A stretch of DNA of 6,565 nucleotides from Candidatus Zambryskibacteria bacterium RIFCSPLOWO2_02_FULL_39_14 (GCA_001824135.1 MHWM01000013.1:1-6565), one strand, 5' to 3'; counted from the stretch's first letter, positions 1 through 5,803 are shown. Notes: generated by a model not told the origin, from the letters alone. Program-made: numbers and translations.

Positions 1-8
1 GTATAGGT

Positions 9-29
9 TCAATAGCTTGGCACCACTTG
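9..29 (+). repeat. Left terminal inverted repeat (inner part) of the IS
   Basis: Positions 9-29 begin TCAATAGCTT and continue through CACCAC. They match the reverse complement of 898-918 with three mismatches (positions 19, 20 and 27). The location just upstream of the transposase start fits a transposase-binding inverted repeat. The outermost bases of the repeat probably lie at or before position 1. Confidence 0.6.
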
Positions 30-48
30 GTGGAATATCATCAAGAGT

Positions 49-909
49 ATGTCATACACAAATAACAAGAACCTACCTAAGATTAGGAGAGAAGCAACAA
101 GACTTGTTCATCGAGGTTGGAGTGCCAGAAAGGTTGGTCGTTATCTCGGATTCCATCACACAGCAGTCATGGAATGGTACAGAAAAGCTAAAGTCATTGG
201 AGACCATCCAATACCAACAAGAAGTTCGAGACCAAAATCACATCCAAAACAGTTGAGTAAAGAAATAGTGGAAAAAATTGTGAAGAAGAGATTGGAACAC
301 GGAAGATATGCTGAAGCTTTGCACAAAGAGCTTCTAAATGACGGAGTAAAAGTATCTATTTCATCAGTTAAGAGAACTCTGGAACGTAACTACCTCATTA
401 AGAAGAGAAGTCCATGGAAACGTTACCATCCTCATCAAGATCGCCCGTATGCCCTTAAATCAGGTGATTTAGTACAGATGGACACAATTCATCGAATGAT
501 AGACAAAAAGAAAAGGCTGTACGTATTTACACTGATTGATGTCTATTCACGATGCACATTTGCTAAAGCATTTGAAAGAATGAATGCAAGAACAAGTATT
601 GATTTTGTATTAGAAGCACAAAGCGAGGCAACCTTCCATTTCAATATGTTGCAGTCTGATCATGGACCAGAGTTTGGTAAATGGTTTTCAGAACAAGTTA
701 AAAAATCTCACAGGTATACCAGAATTGGTAAACCTAATGATAATGCTCACATAGAAAGATTCAACAGAACACTACAAGAAGAATGTTTAGATAAAGTTTC
801 AAACAATGTTGAAGAGATTAATTGTGCTTTGAAGAAATATCTGCGATACTACAATTACGAAAGAGTTCACGGAGGAATTAATTATCAAATTCCCATGCAG
901 GTGGTGTGA
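49..909 (+). CDS. IS481/IS3-like DDE transposase (integrase core)
   Basis: This 286-aa protein is the transposase that moves the surrounding IS. It is a DNA-binding, RNase H-fold strand-transfer enzyme. Residues about 9-55 form a helix-turn-helix (SARKVGRYLGFHHTAVMEW), followed by a second basic, helical DNA-binding stretch to about residue 130. The integrase core follows, with a plausible catalytic triad D145 (in QMDT), D204 (in SDHGPEFG) and E236 (in NAHIERFNRTLQEE). The D204-E236 spacing is 31 intervening residues, slightly shorter than the usual 35. The C-terminus (RYYNYERVHGGINYQIP) is the normal end of the family, so the gene looks full length and intact. ATG at 49 is chosen because it gives the expected N-terminal HTH; only a poor AAGAG lies right before it. 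The stop codon sits within the right inverted repeat, as is common in compact IS elements. Confidence 0.9.
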   Translation: MSYTNNKNLPKIRREATRLVHRGWSARKVGRYLGFHHTAVMEWYRKAKVIGDHPIPTRSSRPKSHPKQLSKEIVEKIVKKRLEHGRYAEALHKELLNDGVKVSISSVKRTLERNYLIKKRSPWKRYHPHQDRPYALKSGDLVQMDTIHRMIDKKKRLYVFTLIDVYSRCTFAKAFERMNARTSIDFVLEAQSEATFHFNMLQSDHGPEFGKWFSEQVKKSHRYTRIGKPNDNAHIERFNRTLQEECLDKVSNNVEEINCALKKYLRYYNYERVHGGINYQIPMQVV

Positions 910-918
910 AGCTATTGA
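898..918 (-). repeat. Right terminal inverted repeat (inner part) of the IS
   Basis: This segment is the inverted partner of 9-29, with 18 of 21 positions identical (shared cores TCAATAGCTT and CACCAC). It overlaps the last codons and stop of the transposase gene. The bases from 919 to 944, read on the minus strand as TGTACCCCACGAGTCCCG and beyond, are a plausible outer part of the same repeat, but no left counterpart is visible in the window. Confidence 0.6.
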
Positions 919-944
919 TTACGTTACGGGACTCGTGGGGTACA

Positions 945-1001
945 TTCAACAAGTTATTGCAACACTTTGATTATCTTGAAGTGTTGCAATAACTTGTTGA
1001 A
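945..1001. repeat. Perfect 23-bp inverted repeat with 11-nt loop
   Basis: Arm 945-967 (starts TTCAACAAG, ends CAACACTT) is the exact reverse complement of arm 979-1001, with loop 968-978. All 23 pairs match, so RNA from either strand would fold into a very stable hairpin. No U-run follows it on either strand, so it is not a classic rho-independent terminator. It lies between the IS and the end of the convergent pseudouridine synthase gene, where it could still block read-through or act as an RNA-stability element. It could also be part of the IS end or a tiny non-autonomous element. Its function is not determined. Confidence 0.9.
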
Positions 1002-1027
1002 CCTATGTCGGGCTTTAATTTAAGATT

Positions 1028-1756
1028 CTAAATAAGAGTTTTTAGTGCGTCTTGAAAATCTTCTGGATACGGAGATTCGACTTTGATCTTTTTACCACTG
1101 ACATTTTTGAAAACAATAGAACGCGCGTGAAGGGCAAGACGATTGAAACCAAGTAGGCACGGTTTGTTGAGTGCATAGAGTTTGTCACAGACGACAGGGT
1201 GATGAAGTGCGTTGAAATGAACTCTGATCTGGTGAGTTCTACCTGTTTTTGGTTTAGCCTCGACGAAAGTTACGCTTCTGTCTCCAGTTCGTTTGAGAAC
1301 CTGAAAATACGTTATCGCTTCTCTCTTGTCTCCTCTAGCCCCTCTTTGTGCAGACCATTTCTTAAAGTTACTAACACTGCGACCTATTGGCAGATCGATA
1401 ATACCCCGATCATCCTTAAGATTGCCATACACAAATAGATGGTAAATTTTTTCAATCTCTCTGTTTTTAAATTGTTCTTTCAAGACACTGTGACCTATCT
1501 TCGTCTTTGCAAGAAGTAAGATGCCGGAAGTGTCACGGTCAATACGATGCACTATCCCCGCTCTCTCTATCAACTCGCCACTAGTTTTCTCTATGGACTC
1601 TCCTACATCTTTTGAATCTGGATAAGCTTCTGCAAACCATGATGAAACACTTGGCTCAATAGTACGCCCATCCGGATGAACGACTAAACCAGCGGGTTTA
1701 TCTATAACCAAGATGTCATCATCTTCGTAAATAATATTTTTGGATAGATCAATCAT
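1028..1756 (-). CDS. RluA/RluD-family RNA pseudouridine synthase (no S4 domain)
   Basis: This 242-aa enzyme isomerises uridine to pseudouridine in rRNA or tRNA. Family motifs are in order: IIYEDDDILVIDKPAGLVVHP (residues 8-28, written here as two parts: IIYEDDDILVI and DKPAGLVVHP), HRIDRDTSG at 70-78 with the catalytic aspartate D73, GRTHQIRVH at 172-180, and RLALHA at 206-211. RluC and RluD usually carry an N-terminal S4 RNA-binding domain; here the protein starts directly at the catalytic domain, as in RluA, so the substrate site cannot be named. ATG at 1756 is preferred. A GTG five codons upstream (1771) would run into the 3' end of the tRNA-Leu gene. The ATG lies only 8 nt after that tRNA, with no Shine-Dalgarno, so the mRNA is probably made by read-through of the tRNA promoter and tRNA 3' processing. 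Family is certain, target is not. Confidence 0.93.
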   Translation of the reverse strand: MIDLSKNIIYEDDDILVIDKPAGLVVHPDGRTIEPSVSSWFAEAYPDSKDVGESIEKTSGELIERAGIVHRIDRDTSGILLLAKTKIGHSVLKEQFKNREIEKIYHLFVYGNLKDDRGIIDLPIGRSVSNFKKWSAQRGARGDKREAITYFQVLKRTGDRSVTFVEAKPKTGRTHQIRVHFNALHHPVVCDKLYALNKPCLLGFNRLALHARSIVFKNVSGKKIKVESPYPEDFQDALKTLI

Positions 1757-1764
1757 TGTTAAAG

Positions 1765-1848
1765 TGAGCACGAGAGGATTTGAACCTCCACGAGATTACT
1801 CTCACTGACTCCTGAAGCCAGCGCGTCTGCCGATTTCGCCACGTGCTC
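1765..1848 (-). tRNA. tRNA-Leu (anticodon CAG)
   Basis: The 84-nt minus-strand gene folds as a class II tRNA. The acceptor stem is GAGCACG (1848-1842) with CGTGCTC (1772-1766) and discriminator A at 1765. The D-arm contains GGCAGACGC. The anticodon stem CTGGC/GTCAG encloses loop TTCAGGA, giving anticodon CAG. There is a long variable arm, and a T-arm with GGTTCAAATCC. The CCA end is not encoded (next bases CTT). It reads codon CUG. It lies 8 nt upstream of the pseudouridine synthase ATG on the same strand. Confidence 0.95.
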
Positions 1849-1963
1849 GAGCGAGGAGCGCCACAAAAGCTTGCTTTCATGACTTCTAAACGATGAGTAC
1901 TCAAGGTTTACCTTACAGCGCTCGTGCAATTACAATACAATATATGATAATATCGTGCCATTA
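1849..1963. promoter_or_regulatory. Divergent tRNA intergenic region with likely promoters
   Basis: These 115 bp separate the 5' ends of tRNA-Leu (minus) and tRNA-Val (plus) and must hold both promoters. On the plus strand, TATGAT at 1943-1948 overlaps GATAAT at 1946-1951, 12-15 nt before tRNA-Val, and is a credible -10. GTGCAA at 1924-1929 is a weak -35 candidate about 16 nt upstream of GATAAT. On the minus strand no convincing -10 is seen close to tRNA-Leu. A TTGAGT/CATGAA pair with 17-nt spacing is possible but weak. No ORF or other RNA is seen here. Confidence 0.45.
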
Positions 1964-2036
1964 GGGCGGTTAGCTCAGTTGGTAGAGCGCGTCATTTACA
2001 CTGACGATGTCGGGGGTTCGAGCCCTCCACCGCCCA
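1964..2036 (+). tRNA. tRNA-Val (anticodon TAC)
   Basis: This 73-nt gene folds as a standard tRNA. The acceptor stem is GGGCGGT (1964-1970) with ACCGCCC (2029-2035) and discriminator A at 2036. The D-arm is GCTCAGTTGGTAGAGC. The anticodon stem CGTCA/TGACG encloses loop TTTACAC, giving anticodon TAC. The T-arm contains GGGTTCGAGCCC. CCA is not encoded (next bases CTAC). It reads GUA and, by wobble, other valine codons. The malic enzyme start codon follows after only 4 nt. Confidence 0.97.
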
Positions 2037-2040
2037 CTAC

Positions 2041-3201
2041 GTGAAAAAAGATTACCAGAAATTAAGTATAAAAGTTCACAAGAAAACTCGCGGGAAACTT
2101 GAAATAGTATCGAGGATTCCGATAAATAACCGCAATGATTTATCCATCGCCTATACTCCGGGTGTTGCCGGACCAGCACTTGCTATCGCGAGAAATAAAA
2201 AACTCGCATACGACCTCACTTCGACTAAGAATGGAGTCGCTATAATATCAGACGGATCGGCTGTACTTGGACTTGGCAATATCGGACCAGAAGCAGCACT
2301 ACCTATCATGGAAGGTAAGGCGGTGCTCTTTAAACGTTTTGCAAACATAGATGCCTTCCCTATCGTCCTTTCGACACAAAACTCTGATGAAATAGTGGTA
2401 GCAGTTAAAGCAATTGCTCCAACTTTTGGCGGTATTAATCTCGAAGATATATCTGCACCACGTTGTTTTGAGATTGAGAATAGATTGAAGGAAGAACTTT
2501 CTATACCTGTGATGCATGATGACCAACACGGTACAGCGGTAGTCGTATTAGCCGGACTTATAAATGCGCTTAAAGTTGTCGGGAAGAAAAAAGAATTTGT
2601 TAGTGTGGTCATAAACGGCGCCGGAGCGGCCGGAGTGGCTATAACTAAACTGTTATATCTCTATGGAATACACAACATGGTGATTTGCGATAGCAAAGGT
2701 ATCGTAGAAAAAAAACGACAAGACTTAACACCTATCAAGAAGGAGCTTATAAAAATTACTAACAAGAAAAATCTCTCTGGCTCATTGACCGACGCTATTA
2801 AAGACGCAGATATATTCATTGGAGTTTCTAAAGGAAACCTCCTTAAACCTTCTGATATAAAAACTATGACAAGAAAGGCTATTGTTTTCGCCATGGCTAA
2901 CCCCACACCAGAGATTATGCCAGATAAAGCTAAACTTGGAGGAGCAGTCGTAGTAGCTTCTGGTCGTTCAGATTTTCCCAATCAAATAAATAATGTCCTT
3001 GTATTTCCAGGGATTTTTAAAGGAGCCATAGAATCTCGCACTCACCAAATAACCGATGATATGAAGATTGCCGCAGCTCTAGCGCTTGCGGCAGTAGTAA
3101 AAAAACCAACTGCCAATAAAATAATTCCATATCCTTTTGATAAAAGAGTGGTGGCTTCTATTTCTAATGCTATTAAGAAATTAGCAATGAAAAAACCGTG
3201 A
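2041..3201 (+). CDS. Malic enzyme (NAD(P)-dependent malate dehydrogenase, decarboxylating)
   Basis: This 386-aa protein oxidatively decarboxylates malate to pyruvate and CO2 with reduction of NAD(P), in the cytosol. It is the compact bacterial form, matching the N-terminal malic-enzyme part of E. coli MaeB without the phosphotransacetylase-like tail. By comparison with MaeB, Y38 (in AYTPGVA) and K93 (in MEGKAVLFK) are the catalytic residues. E135, D136 (NLEDISAP) and D161 (HDDQHGT) are the metal ligands. The Rossmann motif GAGAAG is at 193-198, and ANPTPEI is also present. Cofactor preference cannot be read: the CDSKG after the second strand also occurs in NADP-using MaeB. GTG at 2041 is the only usable start. 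The frame has a stop at 2002-2004, no other start codon lies between, and no ATG occurs near the N-terminus. It is 4 nt after tRNA-Val and has no Shine-Dalgarno. Confidence 0.95.
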   Translation: MKKDYQKLSIKVHKKTRGKLEIVSRIPINNRNDLSIAYTPGVAGPALAIARNKKLAYDLTSTKNGVAIISDGSAVLGLGNIGPEAALPIMEGKAVLFKRFANIDAFPIVLSTQNSDEIVVAVKAIAPTFGGINLEDISAPRCFEIENRLKEELSIPVMHDDQHGTAVVVLAGLINALKVVGKKKEFVSVVINGAGAAGVAITKLLYLYGIHNMVICDSKGIVEKKRQDLTPIKKELIKITNKKNLSGSLTDAIKDADIFIGVSKGNLLKPSDIKTMTRKAIVFAMANPTPEIMPDKAKLGGAVVVASGRSDFPNQINNVLVFPGIFKGAIESRTHQITDDMKIAAALALAAVVKKPTANKIIPYPFDKRVVASISNAIKKLAMKKP

Positions 3202-3220
3202 TTTTGTATCACAGTTTTTT
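3190..3220. terminator. Bidirectional rho-independent terminator
   Basis: The hairpin pairs AAAAAACCGTGAT (3190-3202) with ATCACAGTTTTTT (3208-3220) around a 5-nt loop, with one mismatch (C3197/A3213). Six T residues follow the stem on the plus strand and six on the minus strand. It therefore serves malic enzyme, whose last codons and TGA stop form the left arm. It also serves the minus-strand tRNA-Arg transcript arriving from the other side. Confidence 0.85.
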
Positions 3221-3227
3221 CATTTTG

Positions 3228-3299
3228 TGTCCCCGGCAGGAATCGAACCTGCATCAAAGCCTTAGAAGAGCTCTACTTTATCCATTAAGCTACGGGGAC
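3228..3299 (-). tRNA. tRNA-Arg (anticodon TCT)
   Basis: The 72-nt minus-strand gene has acceptor stem GTCCCCG (3299-3293) with CGGGGAC (3235-3229) and discriminator A at 3228. The D-arm is GCTTAATGGATAAAGT. The anticodon stem GAGCT/GGCTT, with two G-U pairs, encloses loop CTTCTAA, giving anticodon TCT. The T-arm is GCAGGTTCGATTCCTGC. CCA is not encoded. It reads AGA/AGG. No strong promoter is seen in 3300-3389. The upstream pil operon runs in the same direction without an obvious terminator, so read-through from it may contribute to expression. Confidence 0.95.
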
Positions 3300-3389
3300 A
3301 AGTAAGTAACAGTAAGCATATTGCTCATTGTTTCCGAAGACTACCCCCACCGCAAAACGATAGAGGGTGTGATGTGATATTACACTTTC

Positions 3390-3713
3390 TTAGAGTGAAG
3401 GGTCAACGGTTGAAACACGTTTACTTTTGAGTCTTTCAAATTCAATTGCTTTGTTTTGGTAATAAGAAACAGTTTCTCTAAGTATGGATATATCCAGAGT
3501 GCGTGTTTTATCATCTCCCATTTTCTTCACTAAGAAAATTTCTCCCTTATCAATCTTTATAAACATATAAACACTTGAAATAATCGTGATAATAACCAGA
3601 ATCGCTGTAGAAATGAAGATAATTTTCCAGTCAATTTCAGGATTTGAATCAAGTTTAACAAAACTCTTTTTACGAAAAATTAATTTAGAGAAAAATGTGT
3701 GTAAAATATCCAT
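3390..3713 (-). CDS. Pilus-operon small single-pass membrane protein, unknown family
   Basis: This 107-aa protein is not recognised. It begins with a short, basic, probably cytoplasmic segment (FFSKLIFRKKSFVK). One hydrophobic helix follows at about residues 29-52 (WKIIFISTAILVIITIISSV), then an outside domain of about 55 residues that is charged and probably helical. The topology resembles PilN and PilO. It is the last gene of the pilMNO operon, so an accessory role in the pilus inner-membrane platform is inferred. Similarity to PilP cannot be claimed, since no lipobox is present. ATG at 3713 lies 4 nt after the pilO stop. A TTG at 3725 overlapping pilO is an alternative that would add four residues. 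No Shine-Dalgarno is seen, so translation may be coupled to pilO. Confidence 0.75.
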   Translation of the reverse strand: MDILHTFFSKLIFRKKSFVKLDSNPEIDWKIIFISTAILVIITIISSVYMFIKIDKGEIFLVKKMGDDKTRTLDISILRETVSYYQNKAIEFERLKSKRVSTVDPSL

Positions 3714-3717
3714 GATT

Positions 3718-4233
3718 TTAATCAAAAGAGTACAATGACAGTATAATTATGGAATTCCAATCATCATCCTCTTTATAAAAGCTTGATTCGTTTATCATAA
3801 CCCTATTAGGCAGACTCTCAATAGCATGCAGGAAAGACATCACACTAACCCAAGATCCTTTTGTCTCTACAGCTATGCTTATTATGTGTGGTTCAACAAG
3901 TTCCTCTTCTGTACCTTTAACAGAAGTTATGTCTGTTTCGAGACCGAATTTCCGACCAACTTCTTCAATACTCTCAATAAGAGGAACAAGTTTATCTTCT
4001 GAAAGAACAAAGTTGTTAAAAGATTCAATGTCTTCAGAAGCACTGCGTTGCGCTATTCTAATAGACTGAACTAAGGCATTAGTTTCAGTAAAGTTATCTG
4101 CAGTATTGAGAAGCTCTGAGGTATTATTATTCTTAAGCCGTACGATATAGACACCCAAAACAAGCACAATAAAAAGAGTAGTGGAGATGAGAACCAAAAC
4201 CATAATAAATAATTTGGAGTTTTTTAATATCAT
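3718..4233 (-). CDS. pilO: Type IV pilus inner-membrane protein PilO-like
   Basis: This 171-aa protein matches PilO in size, topology and position. It has a short cytoplasmic N-terminus and one transmembrane helix at about residues 8-32 (LFIMVLVLISTTLFIVLVLG). A helical linker with coiled-coil character follows at about 35-95, then a small ferredoxin-like domain to the end. The segment GSWVSVMSFLHAIESLPNRV near residue 126 is the usual PilO signature between the first helix and strand of that domain. PilO pairs with PilN to form the bridge from the cytoplasmic PilM ring to the outer parts of the pilus machine. Its ATG overlaps the pilN stop (ATGA, 4230-4233), which suggests translational coupling and similar stoichiometry. 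Confidence 0.85.
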   Translation of the reverse strand: MILKNSKLFIMVLVLISTTLFIVLVLGVYIVRLKNNNTSELLNTADNFTETNALVQSIRIAQRSASEDIESFNNFVLSEDKLVPLIESIEEVGRKFGLETDITSVKGTEEELVEPHIISIAVETKGSWVSVMSFLHAIESLPNRVMINESSFYKEDDDWNSIIILSLYSFD

Positions 4234-4793
4234 GATGATGTTCTGGGAGTTATAGGAGGTTCTTTAGGTGAGAATTTTATTTGGAAATTGATATCAGTAT
4301 CTTGAGTCAGATTAGATATTGGTAAGGTTACTGATGAGAAATACCCAGAATCATTAATACTATCCTTAAATGTTACAAGAGTTTGCCTATTAAGAGCTGT
4401 GCCACTTACGGATAATTCTCTCTTACCCTCAGAATTTGTCCATGAAATACTATCTATAAATATGCCGGAAATTTTCTGTTCAAGCATCTTTTCAATAAAA
4501 TCAGACGGTCTATCCGTATCAAGCTTTGGAGAAAGTACTTCGAGTTTATTATTAATCTGAGTAAGCCATTTTTGAAGTTCTGGTTCATCTCCTTTCAATA
4601 TAGATTTATCTATAATTCTGGTACGTTCAAGTATTTCTGTCTGGCGAGCATTTGAAAGAACATAAGAAGGCAGTAGCCCTATTATCCCCACGACAAATAT
4701 TAAAATAAGTGCATAGAGTATAACGATAGCCCGACGCATATTATACTCATGTACCACCTTATTTCTCTCTTCTTCTGTAAGTAATTTAAACAT
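4230..4793 (-). CDS. pilN: Type IV pilus inner-membrane protein PilN-like
   Basis: This 187-aa protein has the PilN layout. A short cytoplasmic peptide (MFKLLTEEERNKV) is followed by one transmembrane helix at about residues 22-46, a helical linker to about 85, and a C-terminal ferredoxin-like domain of the fimbrial-assembly type (ISGIFIDSISWTNSEGKRELSVSG, here named by its ends ISGIFIDSI and ELSVSG). The cytoplasmic peptide is the part that docks in PilM in studied systems. There the motif is usually I-N-L-L-P, whereas here it is FKLLT, without Asn and Pro. ATG at 4793 is preferred over the GTG directly before it (4796). It lies 9 nt after the pilM stop with no Shine-Dalgarno. The C-terminal tail is proline- and serine-rich. 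Confidence 0.85.
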   Translation of the reverse strand: MFKLLTEEERNKVVHEYNMRRAIVILYALILIFVVGIIGLLPSYVLSNARQTEILERTRIIDKSILKGDEPELQKWLTQINNKLEVLSPKLDTDRPSDFIEKMLEQKISGIFIDSISWTNSEGKRELSVSGTALNRQTLVTFKDSINDSGYFSSVTLPISNLTQDTDINFQIKFSPKEPPITPRTSS

Positions 4794-4802
4794 CACTTTT
4801 AT

Positions 4803-5789
4803 TTAATTAGGTAGGACTAGACCTATAGCAGAGGCGTAATCCAAAGATTCATCAAATGGCATCTCTGGAACTTGATTACGTGGAAAAGATACATTCACCC
4901 AAATATCAGCAAGCATGTATTCAATACTTACTTCGTTCATCAACTGCTCTACAAACTCTTTTCTACCAGCTCCAATTCCTGATACCATTATTTTTTCTAT
5001 TTTCTTTTCTAACTTACCTGATTTATCAGCACGAGATTCCCAAAAGGTTATCACTTTATGCATCTCTTCTTTCAAATTATTTATATTGGAATGCAAATCA
5101 TCCCCATCGACACCGTAATTTGACGTACTACTAAATTGCACCACTTTATCTGAAACAATATAGAAACCGGTTTTTCTTTTAAAGAGATTAACAATGAGAT
5201 GCGAGCGCTTATCTTGTCTGGGAATAATAGCTCGAGCTATTGCCTGTGATTCAATATCGAAAGAAATAGGAGTAATACCAGCAAATTCAAAAAGTTCTAT
5301 ATAAGTATCCACCGTACTTTTCGACAAAACTGTGACAGCCACTTTAATATTTGAGGAATCAGATAATTCATCCACAATCTCAAAGTCAAATATTGATTCA
5401 GCCAAAGAAATGGGAACATTTTCTTCAATAACAAAAGCTACAGCATCATAGAGATCTTTCTTAGGTACTTTATCAACATTAGTAGTGAAGAGATAAGCTT
5501 TCTCATCTGGCAGAGTAGCTTGAACGTGACGAACACCATAGCGCAAAGATAACCCTTTCAAAGCAGAAACGAGTTCGGCATAATTGTCTGATCCTTGCTC
5601 GATCATTCCGTTAGAACCATCCACTCTATTTAAATGTGCTAATTTAAATCCACCTCCTAAGATAGCTCGATGCAATTGCACAAATTTCACATCTTCATCT
5701 GTCACGACAATACCCGAATTAGAAAGTAAGAGAAGTTCCGGTGCTGGGAAAAAATCTAGAAAAGTTTTGTTATTTAACAAAGAAGTCAT
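4803..5789 (-). CDS. pilM: Type IV pilus assembly protein PilM-like (actin-fold)
   Basis: This 328-aa cytoplasmic protein has the PilM/actin-like ATPase fold and should bind the PilN tail under the inner membrane. The start FLDFFPAPELLLLSNSGI resembles parcubacterial PilM. The phosphate-1 region is SGIVVTDEDVKFVQL (25-39), then ISFDIESQAIARAI (175-188), phosphate-2 region LIVNLFKRKTGFYIV (198-212), glycine-rich loop VSGIGAG (269-275), and the C-terminal YASAIGLVL (318-326). The aspartates normally found in phosphate-1 (GIDIS) and phosphate-2 are V28 and N201 here, so nucleotide handling may be altered. The length is a little short of the usual 350 or so. ATG at 5789 is preceded by AAAGG three bases away, the best ribosome site in the operon. 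A TATAAT box ends 8 nt before it. Confidence 0.88.
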   Translation of the reverse strand: MTSLLNNKTFLDFFPAPELLLLSNSGIVVTDEDVKFVQLHRAILGGGFKLAHLNRVDGSNGMIEQGSDNYAELVSALKGLSLRYGVRHVQATLPDEKAYLFTTNVDKVPKKDLYDAVAFVIEENVPISLAESIFDFEIVDELSDSSNIKVAVTVLSKSTVDTYIELFEFAGITPISFDIESQAIARAIIPRQDKRSHLIVNLFKRKTGFYIVSDKVVQFSSTSNYGVDGDDLHSNINNLKEEMHKVITFWESRADKSGKLEKKIEKIMVSGIGAGRKEFVEQLMNEVSIEYMLADIWVNVSFPRNQVPEMPFDESLDYASAIGLVLPN

Positions 5790-5797
5790 ACGCCTTT

Positions 5798-5803
5798 ATT
5801 ATA
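5798..5803 (-). promoter_or_regulatory. TATAAT box before pilM, overlapping the ruvX stop
   Basis: A perfect TATAAT on the minus strand overlaps the TAA stop of ruvX and ends 8 nt before the pilM ATG. TTAAGA lies 18 nt further upstream as a 4/6 match to -35. This could be an internal promoter that makes a leaderless or near-leaderless pilM mRNA. The overlap with a GTA-TAA-TAA stop context means it may also be chance in AT-rich DNA. Confidence 0.4.

Larger units (their letters stand above)
1..944 (+). mobile_element. IS481/IS3-like insertion sequence, left end at or beyond window edge
   Basis: This is an insertion sequence of about 1 kb carrying a single transposase gene (49-909). Imperfect inverted repeats flank the gene: 9-29 matches the reverse complement of 898-918 at 18 of 21 positions. 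The left end contains TTCAATAG, which resembles (from memory) the TTCAATAGGTTG near the end of Bordetella IS481. The right end is put at 944 because the minus strand there starts TGTACCCC, and a TGT start is usual for this family; the matching left end would then lie a few bases before the window. An alternative right end near 1006-1009 is suggested by an exact 10-bp inverted match (3-12 with 997-1006). Target duplications cannot be assessed because the left flank is missing. The element lies downstream of, and convergent with, the pseudouridine synthase gene and breaks no visible gene. Confidence 0.65.

Noticed and set aside
17..256. 79-codon plus-strand frame overlapping the transposase start
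   Set aside because: It is in a different frame from the transposase, without domain features; it is not a programmed-frameshift OrfA, because the transposase frame alone contains the HTH and the full DDE core.
1757..1771. Upstream GTG start for the pseudouridine synthase at 1771
   Set aside because: It would overlap 7 nt of the tRNA-Leu gene and add five non-conserved residues; the ATG at 1756 lies right before the conserved domain start.
1970..2179. Minus-strand open frame across tRNA-Val and the malic enzyme start
   Set aside because: It runs through the tRNA gene in antisense and is only a shadow.
2151..2612. 153-codon minus-strand open frame inside malic enzyme
   Set aside because: It lies fully antisense to a gene with clear family motifs, and its translation is low-complexity and matches nothing recognised.
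3300..3389. Possible terminator or small RNA between tRNA-Arg and the pil operon
   Set aside because: Only weak 4-5 bp pairings without a U-tract were found; AGTAAG repeats near 3301-3316 are too short to call.
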